Of a stretch of DNA of 32,573 bases, positions 15,613-22,860 are shown one piece after another (position 1 is the stretch's first letter; each line of letters opens with the position of its first letter). Source of the stretch: Treponema sp. (GTDB lineage Bacteria > Spirochaetota > Spirochaetia > Treponematales > Treponemataceae); NCBI GenBank assembly GCA_016293915.1, contig JAEDCY010000029.1, forward strand, positions 1-32,573, read 5' to 3'. The position numbers and the translations under genes were made by a program. The notes beneath the pieces were generated by a model. That model made no database searches and was not told the DNA's origin. It was given only the letters and a program-made list of their open reading frames with translations.

Positions 15613-16518
15613 ATGAACGTACACATTTTAGAAATGCCGCTGGATTTTGGTGCGAGCCGTCATGGCTCAGATATGGGGCCGTCTGCTATCCGTCTTGCGG
15701 GAATCAAAGAAAAATTGGAATCACTTGGACATAAGACTTTTGAGCACAGTGACATTTTTAAAGTGGTTTCTCAGGAATATGAGGAAGCAGGAAATCCTAA
15801 AGCAAAATATTTAAAGCCGATAACAGCGGCATGTGAAAAACTTGCTGCCGAAGTTGAAGAAATAACTTCTGCAGGAGAGTTTCCGCTTGTACTTGGCGGC
15901 GATCATTCGATAGTTCTTGGGTCACTTGCCGGAGTTAGTGCTACTGCAAAAAAACAGGGAAAATCTGTTGGAGTTCTTTATGTAGATGCACATGGTGATT
16001 TTAATACACCAGAAACAACACCTACAGGAAATATTCACGGTGAATGTCTTGCTGCTTCTGCGGGCTATGGTTTACCGGAACTTACTAATCTTTATTTTGA
16101 AGGTCAAAAAGTTGATCCTAAGAACATTTGTTTTGTAGGTTCGCGAGACCTTGATCCGGGTGAAAAACTTTTGATGAAGCAGGCAGGTGTTACTGTATTT
16201 ACTATGAGTGATATTGATTGTCAGGGTTTTCCGGCAATTGTACGCCAGGTACTTGTCTTCTTTAAAAAGGTTGATCAGATTCATGTTAGTTTTGATATGG
16301 ATGTTCTGGATCCTATGTTTGCACCGGGAACAGGTATTCCGCTTCCAGGTGGAATGACAAATCGTGAAGCACTTTTATTGATGGAAGAAATAGCTGCTAC
16401 AGAAAAAGTTTCTTCTGCAGAAATTGTTGAAGTTAATCCTATTCTTGATGTACGAAATCAGACAGCGATTCTTGCAGTTAGTCTTGCGGCTCGTTTGCTT
16501 GGTGAAAAGTTATATTAA
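15613..16518 (+). CDS. rocF: Arginase
   Basis: This ureohydrolase of 301 residues converts arginine to ornithine and urea with a binuclear manganese centre. Metal-binding motifs are GGDHSIVLG near 95-103, DAHGDFNTPETTPTGNIHG near 124-142 and SFDMDVLDP near 225-233. The DFNTPETTPTGNIHG stretch favours arginase over agmatinase or formimidoylglutamase. The frame is open 27 codons upstream, but homology begins at MNVHILEMPLDFGASRHGSD and a promoter occupies the upstream stretch. ATG 15613 is therefore chosen. The gene is followed after 19 bases by a lipoprotein gene, probably cotranscribed. It may provide ornithine for polyamines or arginine-derived nitrogen. Confidence 0.9.
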   Translation: MNVHILEMPLDFGASRHGSDMGPSAIRLAGIKEKLESLGHKTFEHSDIFKVVSQEYEEAGNPKAKYLKPITAACEKLAAEVEEITSAGEFPLVLGGDHSIVLGSLAGVSATAKKQGKSVGVLYVDAHGDFNTPETTPTGNIHGECLAASAGYGLPELTNLYFEGQKVDPKNICFVGSRDLDPGEKLLMKQAGVTVFTMSDIDCQGFPAIVRQVLVFFKKVDQIHVSFDMDVLDPMFAPGTGIPLPGGMTNREALLLMEEIAATEKVSSAEIVEVNPILDVRNQTAILAVSLAARLLGEKLY

Positions 16519-16537
16519 AAATCTGGATGGAGTAAAG

Positions 16538-17035
16538 ATGAAAAAGTTAGCACGTATTTTTTTGATTATCAGTGCTCTGGTTTTTACCGGATGTTTTTCG
16601 GAAAAGAAGACTCCATTTTATGACAGTGAATGGGTTATGCAGAATTATGATAATCAGATGCAGCTTTATTATCAACATCTGATTTTATATCCAAATCATA
16701 GAGTTATGCTTCGCGCTTCTTATGCTGATTCTTCGAACATTATTGTGTGGACAGGAACTTATAAAATTAATTCCAGAAAAATCAAGTTTGATTTTACTGA
16801 ATGTGTACGATACGAAAACGGTGAAATTGTAGGACAGTATAAAGCCGGGCAGCTTGTAAAATTTTATCAGGGTGATTTTTACTATTCTGTAGCAGAGCTA
16901 GGCGAAGATGAAGGCGAGGACGGTGAATCAAAAAAGGAATTCCATCTTGAGCTTATCCGACCACGAAACTATTTTTATGGTGAAAACAAAGATATCTTCG
17001 GAAATCCTCTGGAAGAATTTGTAAAACTAAAATAA
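16538..17035 (+). CDS. Small lipoprotein of unknown function
   Basis: The start at 16538 follows GGATGGAG and gives MKKLARIFLIISALVFTGC, a clear signal peptide with lipobox ending at cysteine 19. The mature part (about 147 residues) is beta-rich, with alternating hydrophobic and aromatic strands (IIVWTGTYKI, KIKFDFTECV, FYYSVAELGE). It resembles the small lipocalin-like lipoproteins common in treponemes; that is an impression, not a family assignment. A patch of acidic residues (GEDEGEDGES) lies near the C-terminus. It follows arginase after 19 bases and converges on the thioesterase gene. Confidence 0.75.
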   Translation: MKKLARIFLIISALVFTGCFSEKKTPFYDSEWVMQNYDNQMQLYYQHLILYPNHRVMLRASYADSSNIIVWTGTYKINSRKIKFDFTECVRYENGEIVGQYKAGQLVKFYQGDFYYSVAELGEDEGEDGESKKEFHLELIRPRNYFYGENKDIFGNPLEEFVKLK

Positions 17036-17073
17036 TTCCGATGGAAGCCCAGCTTCAAATCTACAGATTATAA

Positions 17074-17793
17074 TCAGTCAAATTCAATTTGTGTTCGAAG
17101 GTTACCGTCTTTACCGAATATACAGCAGATATGGCGGCCTTCAACTTCTGCATATTTGCAGACAATTTCTTCACCAGATTTAACTGCAAGCTTATAGCTT
17201 ATGCGGAGCTTTTTAAAGTTGCGGTTTTCGTAAATATCAGCTGGTAAAACTTCGAGAGCATAATCAAGATAAGTAAGATTGTGAACATGATCATTGAAGT
17301 CAATATCTGCGCGACGGATTGGAAGTGCAATTTCGTTTGAAAAAGCTTCTGGGGTTGCGAGACGTGGTAAACGGGCATCTTCAAAAGTACATTTATCTTC
17401 CGGCTGATATTTTGCAATGATTTCTTCGGTAACTTTGCAAGGTCGGTTTGTAGTGAGGTCGAGGCGAATCCATTTTGTAGTGCCCTTAACTGTAAGCTGG
17501 CCGTTGCAATACATTTCAAAATCACGTGTACAAACAAGAGGCTGTTTTACCGGCTCAGACCATGTGCGCGCGAGAATCTTATCTCCATATTTCGGATAGG
17601 CGATAAGCTCAATCATCCAGTCTGTAAGAACCCATGCAACTCCGCTGTTTGAACCTTCGAGAATTGCATCTCCTGCTTTATCAGAATGTTTGTTTCCGGA
17701 ATTTTCAAGAATCTTAAGTATAGAACCAAGTTTCATGCCGCCATTCTTTTTATAATCTTCAAGAACAGGCTGATATTCAAAATCTACAATCAT
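17074..17793 (-). CDS. Acyl-ACP thioesterase
   Basis: This 239-residue double-hotdog thioesterase of the FatA/FatB-like bacterial family releases free fatty acids from acyl carrier protein. Family features are SGVAWVLTDWMIELIAYPKY with TWSEPVKQ in the first hotdog (about 45-95). The second hotdog has RRADIDFNDHVHNLTYLDYA (about 180-199), in which N and H residues supply the catalytic dyad or triad. No signal peptide, so cytoplasmic. GGGAGA lies before the ATG. Together with the acyl-CoA synthetase upstream it could form a route from acyl-ACP to acyl-CoA, avoiding direct exchange. Confidence 0.88.
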   Translation of the reverse strand: MIVDFEYQPVLEDYKKNGGMKLGSILKILENSGNKHSDKAGDAILEGSNSGVAWVLTDWMIELIAYPKYGDKILARTWSEPVKQPLVCTRDFEMYCNGQLTVKGTTKWIRLDLTTNRPCKVTEEIIAKYQPEDKCTFEDARLPRLATPEAFSNEIALPIRRADIDFNDHVHNLTYLDYALEVLPADIYENRNFKKLRISYKLAVKSGEEIVCKYAEVEGRHICCIFGKDGNLRTQIEFD

Positions 17794-17820
17794 TTATTAT
17801 AATCTCCCAAAAAATGATAT

Positions 17821-17845
17821 GGTGGTTTCGACAGGCTCAACCACC
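17821..17845 (+). repeat. 25-bp palindromic repeat, intergenic copy
   Basis: It is identical over all 25 bases to the copy inside aspS (1717-1741): GGTGGTT and AACCACC arms around TCGACAGGCTC. It lies 28 bases upstream of the thioesterase start on the other strand. Confidence 0.85.
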
Positions 17846-17984
17846 GTAATATCAGTATAAATTATTGAAAATGACAAATCAAGTAGAAAATGTCAAAATA
17901 GAAAAGAAAACAAAAGCGATGAAATAATGATGGTAAAAATCCTCTTTTCAACAGTCATTTTCAAACCTGGAAAATTTCTGTCAT

Positions 17985-18184
17985 GGGGCTGACTAAAAAG
18001 TATTGTCATGCTGAACCTTCGCAGCATAGCTGCTCGGAGACTCGCTAAAAACAGTCCACTGGACTGTTTTTACACTGCATAGCAGTGTCGCTCCCTATGT
18101 TTCAGCATCTACTCTACATTTAGGTCTATAGATTCCGAAACAAGTTCGGAATGACACTAGAAGGTAAACTTTTTGGACACCCCC
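17985..18184 (+). repeat. Structured MITE-like element, copy 3
   Basis: This is the same layout as copy 1, but the central hairpin is AAAAACAGTCC/GGACTGTTTTT. Both arms carry a change that preserves pairing. The second hairpin is perfect here (ACACTGC-ATA-GCAGTGT). Ends are GGGGCTGACTAAAAAGTAT and, inward from the right, GGGGGTGTCCAAAAAGTTT. It begins seven bases after the stop of the alcohol dehydrogenase gene on the minus strand and probably terminates it. Confidence 0.88.
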
Positions 18185-18191
18185 ATCTTTT

Positions 18192-19373
18192 TTATCTGCT
18201 CATCTTGTAGATTTCAAGCATATCTTCTTCTTTAAGGAAGCGTGCAGAACCTTTTCCGCCGTTTACGCCGACAGCGCATTTGTGAGCCATAAGCTTGAGG
18301 TCATCATCAGTTGCATTTACGCCAAGCTCGCGAAAGTTTGTTGGCATCTTGATTTCGCGGTAGAAGTCTTCCATTGCTTCAATTCCTTTGAGGGCGATTT
18401 CTTCGTCGCTGCCTGCATTTGGCGCGATACCCATAACATTGATGGCATAGCGCTTAAAACGTGGAAGACAGTTTTTATAAACATAGCGTGCCCAGCTTCC
18501 CCAGATTGCTGCAAGACCGGCACCGTGGGCTACGTCGTAAAGGCCGCCAAGTTCATGCTCAAGCTTATGAGTCATCCAGTCGCCGCCGTCGTTGCCGCAG
18601 CCTGTGAGCCCGTTGTGTGAAAGACTTCCGGCCCACATAACTTCTGCGCGGGCATCGTAGTTTTTAGGGTCGCGGGCAAGAATCTTTGCGTTTTCTTTTA
18701 CAGTGCGGAGAAGTGCTTCTGCCATAGAATCAGTAAGTTCCATGTTTCCGCCGTTTGTAAAATAGCGCTCCATTGTGTGCATCATGATATCAGTGCAGCC
18801 ACAGGCAGTCTGATAGTCTGGTAAAGTCATTGTCAGTTCCGGATTAAGGATGGCAAAGCGAGGGCGGCAGAAATCACTTGAGTAACCTCGCTTTACAAGA
18901 CCTTCTTCTTTTGTGATTACGGAAGAGTCACTCATTTCGCTTCCTGTTGCGGCAAGTGTCAGAATTACTCCCAGCGGCATGCAAGCCTTTGCCTGTTTTT
19001 TATAATCATACAAATCCCAGACATCACCGTCATTCATAACGCCGTAGCCGATAGCCTTTGCAGAGTCAATAGCAGAACCGCCGCCGAGAGCCAGAATAAA
19101 ATCAAGACCTTCTTTTTTACAAAGCTCGATTCCTTCATATACAAGGCTCAAACGAGGGTTTGGAACAGCACCGCCAAGTTTTACGTATTTAATTCCGGCA
19201 GTGTCGAGCTTGTCTGTAACCTTCTGCATAAGACCCGAGCGGATAACACTTCCTCCGCCGTAATGAATCAAAACTTTTTTACCGCCAAATTCCTGAATGA
19301 GGTCGGCAACTTTATTTTCGGTATTCTTTCCGAACAAAACTTTTGTAGGTGTAAAATATTTAAAATCGAACAT
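18192..19373 (-). CDS. Iron-containing alcohol dehydrogenase (butanol dehydrogenase-like)
   Basis: This 393-residue group III alcohol dehydrogenase has the nucleotide-binding GGGSAIDSAK at 97-106. Metal ligands are D195 and H199 (CGCTDIMMHTMERYF) and two further histidines in THKLEHELGGLYDVAHGAGL (about 265-285). This closely resembles the NADH/NADPH-dependent BdhA/YqhD-type enzymes that reduce aldehydes in fermentation. The short MFDFKYFTPTKVLFGK start and AAGGAG eight bases before ATG support the chosen start. It is monocistronic: MITE copy 3 sits right after the stop. The natural substrate cannot be specified. Confidence 0.92.
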   Translation of the reverse strand: MFDFKYFTPTKVLFGKNTENKVADLIQEFGGKKVLIHYGGGSVIRSGLMQKVTDKLDTAGIKYVKLGGAVPNPRLSLVYEGIELCKKEGLDFILALGGGSAIDSAKAIGYGVMNDGDVWDLYDYKKQAKACMPLGVILTLAATGSEMSDSSVITKEEGLVKRGYSSDFCRPRFAILNPELTMTLPDYQTACGCTDIMMHTMERYFTNGGNMELTDSMAEALLRTVKENAKILARDPKNYDARAEVMWAGSLSHNGLTGCGNDGGDWMTHKLEHELGGLYDVAHGAGLAAIWGSWARYVYKNCLPRFKRYAINVMGIAPNAGSDEEIALKGIEAMEDFYREIKMPTNFRELGVNATDDDLKLMAHKCAVGVNGGKGSARFLKEEDMLEIYKMSR

Positions 19374-19454
19374 GGTAACTCCTTGCGATTTGCGTTTTTT
19401 ATATCCTATACTCAGAAAAAATAACTTGCAAGAGAATTAATTGTTAATAATAAT

Positions 19455-19560
19455 TCGGGCGTTACCGGCGCCTTCGACGCCAGTCGCTACGTTCCAGGTT
19501 CCGCTTCGCTCCAGCCTCCTCGCTGCGCTGCGGTGGCCGCCTTCGGCGCCTTTCACATCG
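19455..19560. repeat. GC-rich noncoding palindrome-rich stretch
   Basis: This is a sharp GC spike in an otherwise AT-rich spacer, with runs such as GGCGCCTTCGACGCC, GCTTCGCTCC, CGCTGCGCTGCGG and GCCGCCTTCGGCGCC. Several are self-complementary. No credible coding frame. It adjoins the nested palindrome at 19579-19792 and looks like a further repeat family of foreign composition. Confidence 0.5.
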
Positions 19561-19578
19561 CTAACGCATTTAATCACT

Positions 19579-19792
19579 CAGGGCTTCCGCATTATAAACA
19601 AAAATCCGAATTTTTGGCTCCCAGTCACGGATGCTTGATTCAAAACCGCTCAATAATTCGCTACACGCTTTTTTGTGGTATAGAAACTATTGAACTGCCG
19701 CTTCGCAGCAGCCACAAAAAGAGTGTTTTTGAACCACGCCCCGCTCCTTCGCGCCAACATTACGGAAAAGCGTTTATAATGCGGAAGCCCTG
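19579..19792. repeat. 214-bp nested palindromic element
   Basis: Perfect 21-base inverted ends (CAGGGCTTCCGCATTATAAAC at the left, split here as CAGGGCTTCCGC plus ATTATAAAC, and its complement at 19772-19792) bound the element. Inside, CACGCTTTTTTGTGG near 19659-19673 pairs with CCACAAAAAGAGTG near 19710-19723, and TTCAAAAC with a GTTTTTGAA block. The left half matches 359-440. It resembles a nonautonomous palindromic transposable unit. No coding potential. Confidence 0.7.
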
Positions 19793-19835
19793 TTTAATCA
19801 CTTGAAAATTCTTACGAACTTCTCCATAATTACAT

Positions 19836-20603
19836 ATGGAAAATATTTCAATAATTCTTTCAGACCTCGACGGAACCCTCTTCCACAACGACAAATCAAT
19901 TTCAGATTTTACAAAAGAAACAATCAGGCAGGCTCAGGCAAAAGGCTTGCTTTTTGGTATCTGTACCTCCCGCGCAAAAGTAAACGCAATACAATTTCTT
20001 GAAGGCATTGAGCCGGATATTCTCATCACAAACGGCGGCGGCATGTTTTATTACAAGGGGAAAAAAATCTACAACTGCGAGTTTACCGTTGAAGAAATCC
20101 GAAAGCTGATTACGGCCGCCTTTGAGGTTTTTGGAAAGGATGTGATTATTTGTGCCGACAACGAGCATGCCCTTTATTCAAATTCCCGCGAGGAGCTGGG
20201 CGACAAGTTCTGAACCTACAACGATTTTTCTGATTTCCGTGAACCCTGCATGAAAATGTGCATCGAAAGTCTGGATAAGGAAAAGGTAGAGAAAGTTGCC
20301 TCTGTCATTGGTCTTGATGAAATAGATTATCTTCCATTTTCAGATATTCCCTGGTACAAGCTCAGCAAAAAAGGCGCTACAAAAGAAAAAGCAATCACAG
20401 AGCTCTGCCGCCATCTGAATATCCCGGCTTCAAAAATCGCCGCCTTTGGTGACGACTTTAATGACATCGGAATGCTCAGGCTTTGCGGAAAAGGCCTTGC
20501 CATGGAGAATGCAATCACAGAAGTAAAGGAGACTGCCAACGAAGTCTGCGCCTCAAACGAAAACGACGGTGTTGCCCGTTGGATTGAAAAAAATCTCCTG
20601 TAA
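19836..20603 (+). pseudogene. Cof-type HAD phosphatase with an in-frame TGA
   Basis: The first 125 codons encode MENISIILSDLDGTLFHND (HAD motif I with catalytic DLD) and FGICTSRAK (motif II), ending at ELGDKF. TGA follows at 20211-20213. Translation then continues in the same frame as TYNDFSDFREPCMKMCIES and on to KEKAITELC (motif III lysine) and FGDDFNDIGML (motif IV). Without the TGA this would be a normal-length (~255 residues) sugar-phosphate or nucleotide phosphatase of the Cof/YbiV group. A TGG-to-TGA change would explain it. No Shine-Dalgarno precedes the ATG, so the gene may be decaying. A second ATG (20250) could express only the cap and C-terminal part. Confidence 0.8.
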
Positions 20604-20615
20604 TGAAAAGCAGTG

Positions 20616-20765
20616 TGGAATGCTGCTTGGAGTGATGAAAAGTTAGTAGCGATCTCGCTGGGTCAGATTACTCACTGGTGGGAAGGTACAAATTACGTCT
20701 TAGATGAACTGTGTGTTTCTCCAGATTATCAGGGTAGTGGACTCGGCTGTCGTTCTATGAAATGA
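20616..20765 (+). pseudogene. GNAT acetyltransferase fragment
   Basis: One frame reads LVAISLGQITHWWEGTNYVL then DELCVSPDYQGSGLG, the central beta strand and acetyl-CoA-binding R/Q-x-x-G-x-G/A-like loop of GNAT enzymes. It has no credible start and stops at 20763-20765. Only about 50 residues remain of an expected 150 or more. Confidence 0.6.
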
Positions 20766-20938
20766 TATACGAAGACCTGAACGGCCGCAAAGTAAACTTT
20801 CCTTTCCTTGCAAAGGCAGACAAAGTTGCTGCCAAAGCAATCCGAGATGCCCGCCGGGGAAAGGCTCTTTCAATTTACCGTTTTGCCGTACGCTATGTTT
20901 CCTGGCTGCTCAATAATTACAGCATATTTACGGTATAA
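20762..20938 (+). pseudogene. Short-chain dehydrogenase C-terminal fragment
   Basis: The frame from 20762 reads MIYEDLNGRKVNFPFLAKAD then KVAAKAIRDARRGKALSIYR and FAVRYVSWLLNNYSIFTV. This is the C-terminal tail typical of classical SDR oxidoreductases ('ADKVAAKAI-DARRGK'). The Rossmann domain and catalytic YxxxK are absent. It directly abuts the GNAT fragment, pointing to a deletion that joined two decayed genes. Confidence 0.5.
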
Positions 20939-20950
20939 AACTTGAAAATT

Positions 20951-21176
20951 ACCGACTTAAATGCAAAAATGCTGCGTTAAGTCGGGTGGCGAAGAAGCAA
21001 ATCATGGGAAAAAGCCTTTGCATTCCGCTGAAAAGACTGTTTTTGACCGACTTAAACGCAAATACTCCGCGTTAAGTCGGTCAACAATGCTAAGAAACAG
21101 AAAAAAAAGCCTTGTTTTTTATAGGAATTTAGATTTATTAACCGACTTAACGATAGTATTCTCAAGTTAGGTCGGC
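20951..21176. repeat. Three palindromic units at an exact 95-bp period
   Basis: ACCGACTTAA begins units at 20951, 21046 and 21141. Each forms a hairpin with TTAAGTCGG(G/T) or the variant TTAGGTCGG, 35-38 bases in all. The middle copy is the best: GACCGACTTAA-ACGC and GCG-TTAAGTCGGTC. The ~58-base intervals are largely different, but both retain an A-run followed by GCCTT at the same offset (63-66), so the whole 95-base unit may be an old tandem duplication. It lies between the SDR fragment and the mscL stop; the third hairpin could end mscL transcription. Confidence 0.8.
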
Positions 21177-21197
21177 TAAAAGGCGCGTTTCACAAAT

Positions 21198-21617
21198 TTA
21201 TTTACTCTTTAGTAAGTCGCGGATTTCTTCCAGCAGGATTGCTTCGTCTGATTTTACGATTGCCGGCGGCTCCTCAGGTTTTTCGGCTTCCTTCTTTTTG
21301 AACTTTTCGAAAATCTGAATGACCACGAAAATACAGAAGGCAACAATCAAAAAGTCTACGATGGTCTGAATAAAAGCACCGTATTTAATTTCTGTTTCGC
21401 CGATTTTGAACATGAGCGAGGCGAAGTTGATTTTGCCCAAAGCAAGGCCGATGAGCGGCATGATGATGTCGTTTACAAGACTTGTTACAATTTTTCCAAA
21501 GGCGCCGCCGATGATTACACCGACTGCCATATCAATCACGTTTCCGCGTGAAATAAACTTTTTGAATGCGCTTAATTCTTTTGTTGCGGCACTGAGGCCG
21601 TCTTTTAAGTTTGCCAT
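21198..21617 (-). CDS. mscL: Large-conductance mechanosensitive channel
   Basis: This 139-residue inner-membrane channel opens under extreme membrane tension to release solutes. It has the N-terminal amphipathic stretch with FKKFISRGNVIDMAVGVIIG, then TM1 (VIDMAVGVIIGGAFGKIVTS). A periplasmic loop separates TM1 from TM2 (TIVDFLIVAFCIFVVIQIF), followed by a charged C-terminal helix (EEIRDLLKSK) that bundles in the pentamer. Length is normal. GAGGTAAAAC lies before the ATG. It stands alone, bounded by the 95-bp-period palindromes downstream. Confidence 0.96.
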   Translation of the reverse strand: MANLKDGLSAATKELSAFKKFISRGNVIDMAVGVIIGGAFGKIVTSLVNDIIMPLIGLALGKINFASLMFKIGETEIKYGAFIQTIVDFLIVAFCIFVVIQIFEKFKKKEAEKPEEPPAIVKSDEAILLEEIRDLLKSK

Positions 21618-21879
21618 AGTTTTACCTCTTGTATAAATTATATAACGAAAAATTGAGATTTAAAATAAAAACTAGAAAAGTGTTATTTAATATTTGCTTT
21701 CCAGATGAAAATTTAATAAATTATAAATGTAAAATCTGCTGCACAGAAGACGATTTCTAACAATCAATTAGCATTTATTAGTATGTGCGGTTATTATTGT
21801 ATATTAATTTTATCTTCGTTTTATTTTACCGCAATTCAGGTTTGAAGTTGGACTGGCGCTGAAAATCTTTTTCTCACGG

Positions 21880-22860
21880 ATGAATGGTATGGAAAACGAA
21901 ATTTCAAATTTACAAATCGAAAAGAAAATCTTTGTTATTCGCGGTGTGCAGGTGATGGTTGACCGCGATATTGCTGAATTCTATGGGGTGGAAACTCGTA
22001 TTCTTAATCAGGCAGTAAAAAGAAATACTAACAGATTTCCCAAAGAGTTTATGTTTCAAATGAATGACGACGAATTCGAAAATTGGAAATCACAAATTGT
22101 GATATCCAATTATTCAAGGTCGCAAATTGCGACCTTGAATAAAGAGTCTTTGTATGATGAAAACTTGATATCACAAACTGTGATATCAAGTTCGGATAAA
22201 ATGGGATTGCGTAAAAAACCTTTCGTCTTTACTGAACACGGAGTCACAATGTTAGCTTCTGTTCTAAAATCGGAAACTGCAGTAAAAGCAAGTGTTCAGA
22301 TTGTAAAGGCCTTTGTTTCCATGCGTCATTTTGTTCAGAGTAATTCACAAATTTTTGCAGAGCTAAAATACATACGGCAGCATCAGATTGAAACAGATGT
22401 TCACCTTAATGAATCTGACAAGAAAATAGACCAGCTTTTCACCCTAATGGATAAGTATAATGTAAAGGACACGCAGGGAATTTTTTTTCAGGGGCAGATT
22501 TTTGACGCCTACGTAAAATTTGAAAGTTTTATTCAGTCGGCAAAGAAGGAGATTATAATAATCGATGGTTATGTTGATTTATCTGTCTTGCAGCGACTTG
22601 CTAAAAAACAGAAAGGTGTAAACGTGACGATTTATACTGACCCGAAAACAAAAGTTTCTGCTCTGGATGTACAGACATTTAATGCCCAATATCCGACATT
22701 GACTTTGAACTATACAACAAAAATGCACGACCGTTTTATGATAATTGATAACAAGGTGCTTTATCATATTGGAGCGAGTTTAAAAGATTTGGGTAAGAAG
22801 TGTTTTGCTTTTGAAATTCTGGATTCGTCGATAATTCCTGCGATTTTACAAAATATTTAG
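21880..22860 (+). CDS. ORF6N-domain protein with PLD-like C-terminus
   Basis: This is a 326-residue protein. The N-terminal ORF6N domain (about 8-160) is a DNA-binding-type domain first described in phage and virus proteins: KKIFVIRGVQVMVDRDIAEF, TRILNQAVKRN, RFPKEFMFQM, then KPFVFTEHGVTMLASVLKS. A helical linker follows to about 205. The C-terminal part (about 210-326) resembles one phospholipase-D-type lobe, with IIIIDGYVDL and MHDRFMIID...YHIGASLKDLGKK. The region between residues 68 and 105 contains three short repeats (KSQIVIS, RSQIATL, ISQTVIS) encoded by palindromic DNA. It converges on the xylanase gene with a four-base overlap. Its role is unknown; the domains suggest mobile-element or abortive-defence connections. 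Confidence 0.88.
   Translation: MNGMENEISNLQIEKKIFVIRGVQVMVDRDIAEFYGVETRILNQAVKRNTNRFPKEFMFQMNDDEFENWKSQIVISNYSRSQIATLNKESLYDENLISQTVISSSDKMGLRKKPFVFTEHGVTMLASVLKSETAVKASVQIVKAFVSMRHFVQSNSQIFAELKYIRQHQIETDVHLNESDKKIDQLFTLMDKYNVKDTQGIFFQGQIFDAYVKFESFIQSAKKEIIIIDGYVDLSVLQRLAKKQKGVNVTIYTDPKTKVSALDVQTFNAQYPTLTLNYTTKMHDRFMIIDNKVLYHIGASLKDLGKKCFAFEILDSSIIPAILQNI
22082..22192 (+). repeat. Three palindromes inside the ORF6N gene
   Basis: 22082-22110 (arms ATTGGAAATCACAA/ATTGTGATATCCAAT, one mismatch), 22112-22140 (arms ATTCAAGGTCGCAA/TTGCGACCTTGAAT, perfect) and 22162-22192 (AACTTGATATCACA/TGTGATATCAAGTT, perfect) share a TCRCAAAYTGYGA core. Centres are 30 and 51 bases apart, close to whole helical turns. 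They could be intragenic operators or a spreading palindromic element that keeps the frame. Confidence 0.85.

Noticed and set aside
19441..19805. Overlapping plus-strand frames in the repeat region
   Set aside because: They run through palindromic repeats and GC-rich low-complexity DNA and lack ribosome sites or a recognisable domain.
20211..20213. TGA in the HAD gene as selenocysteine or recoded tryptophan
   Set aside because: No SECIS-like hairpin was recognised after the codon, and the position is not a known selenocysteine site in HAD enzymes. All other genes use TGA as a normal stop.
20951..21176. CRISPR array from regularly spaced palindromes
   Set aside because: There are only three units with diverged copies. 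Intervals of about 58 bases still share a remnant motif, and no cas gene lies nearby. A degenerate tandem repeat explains it better.
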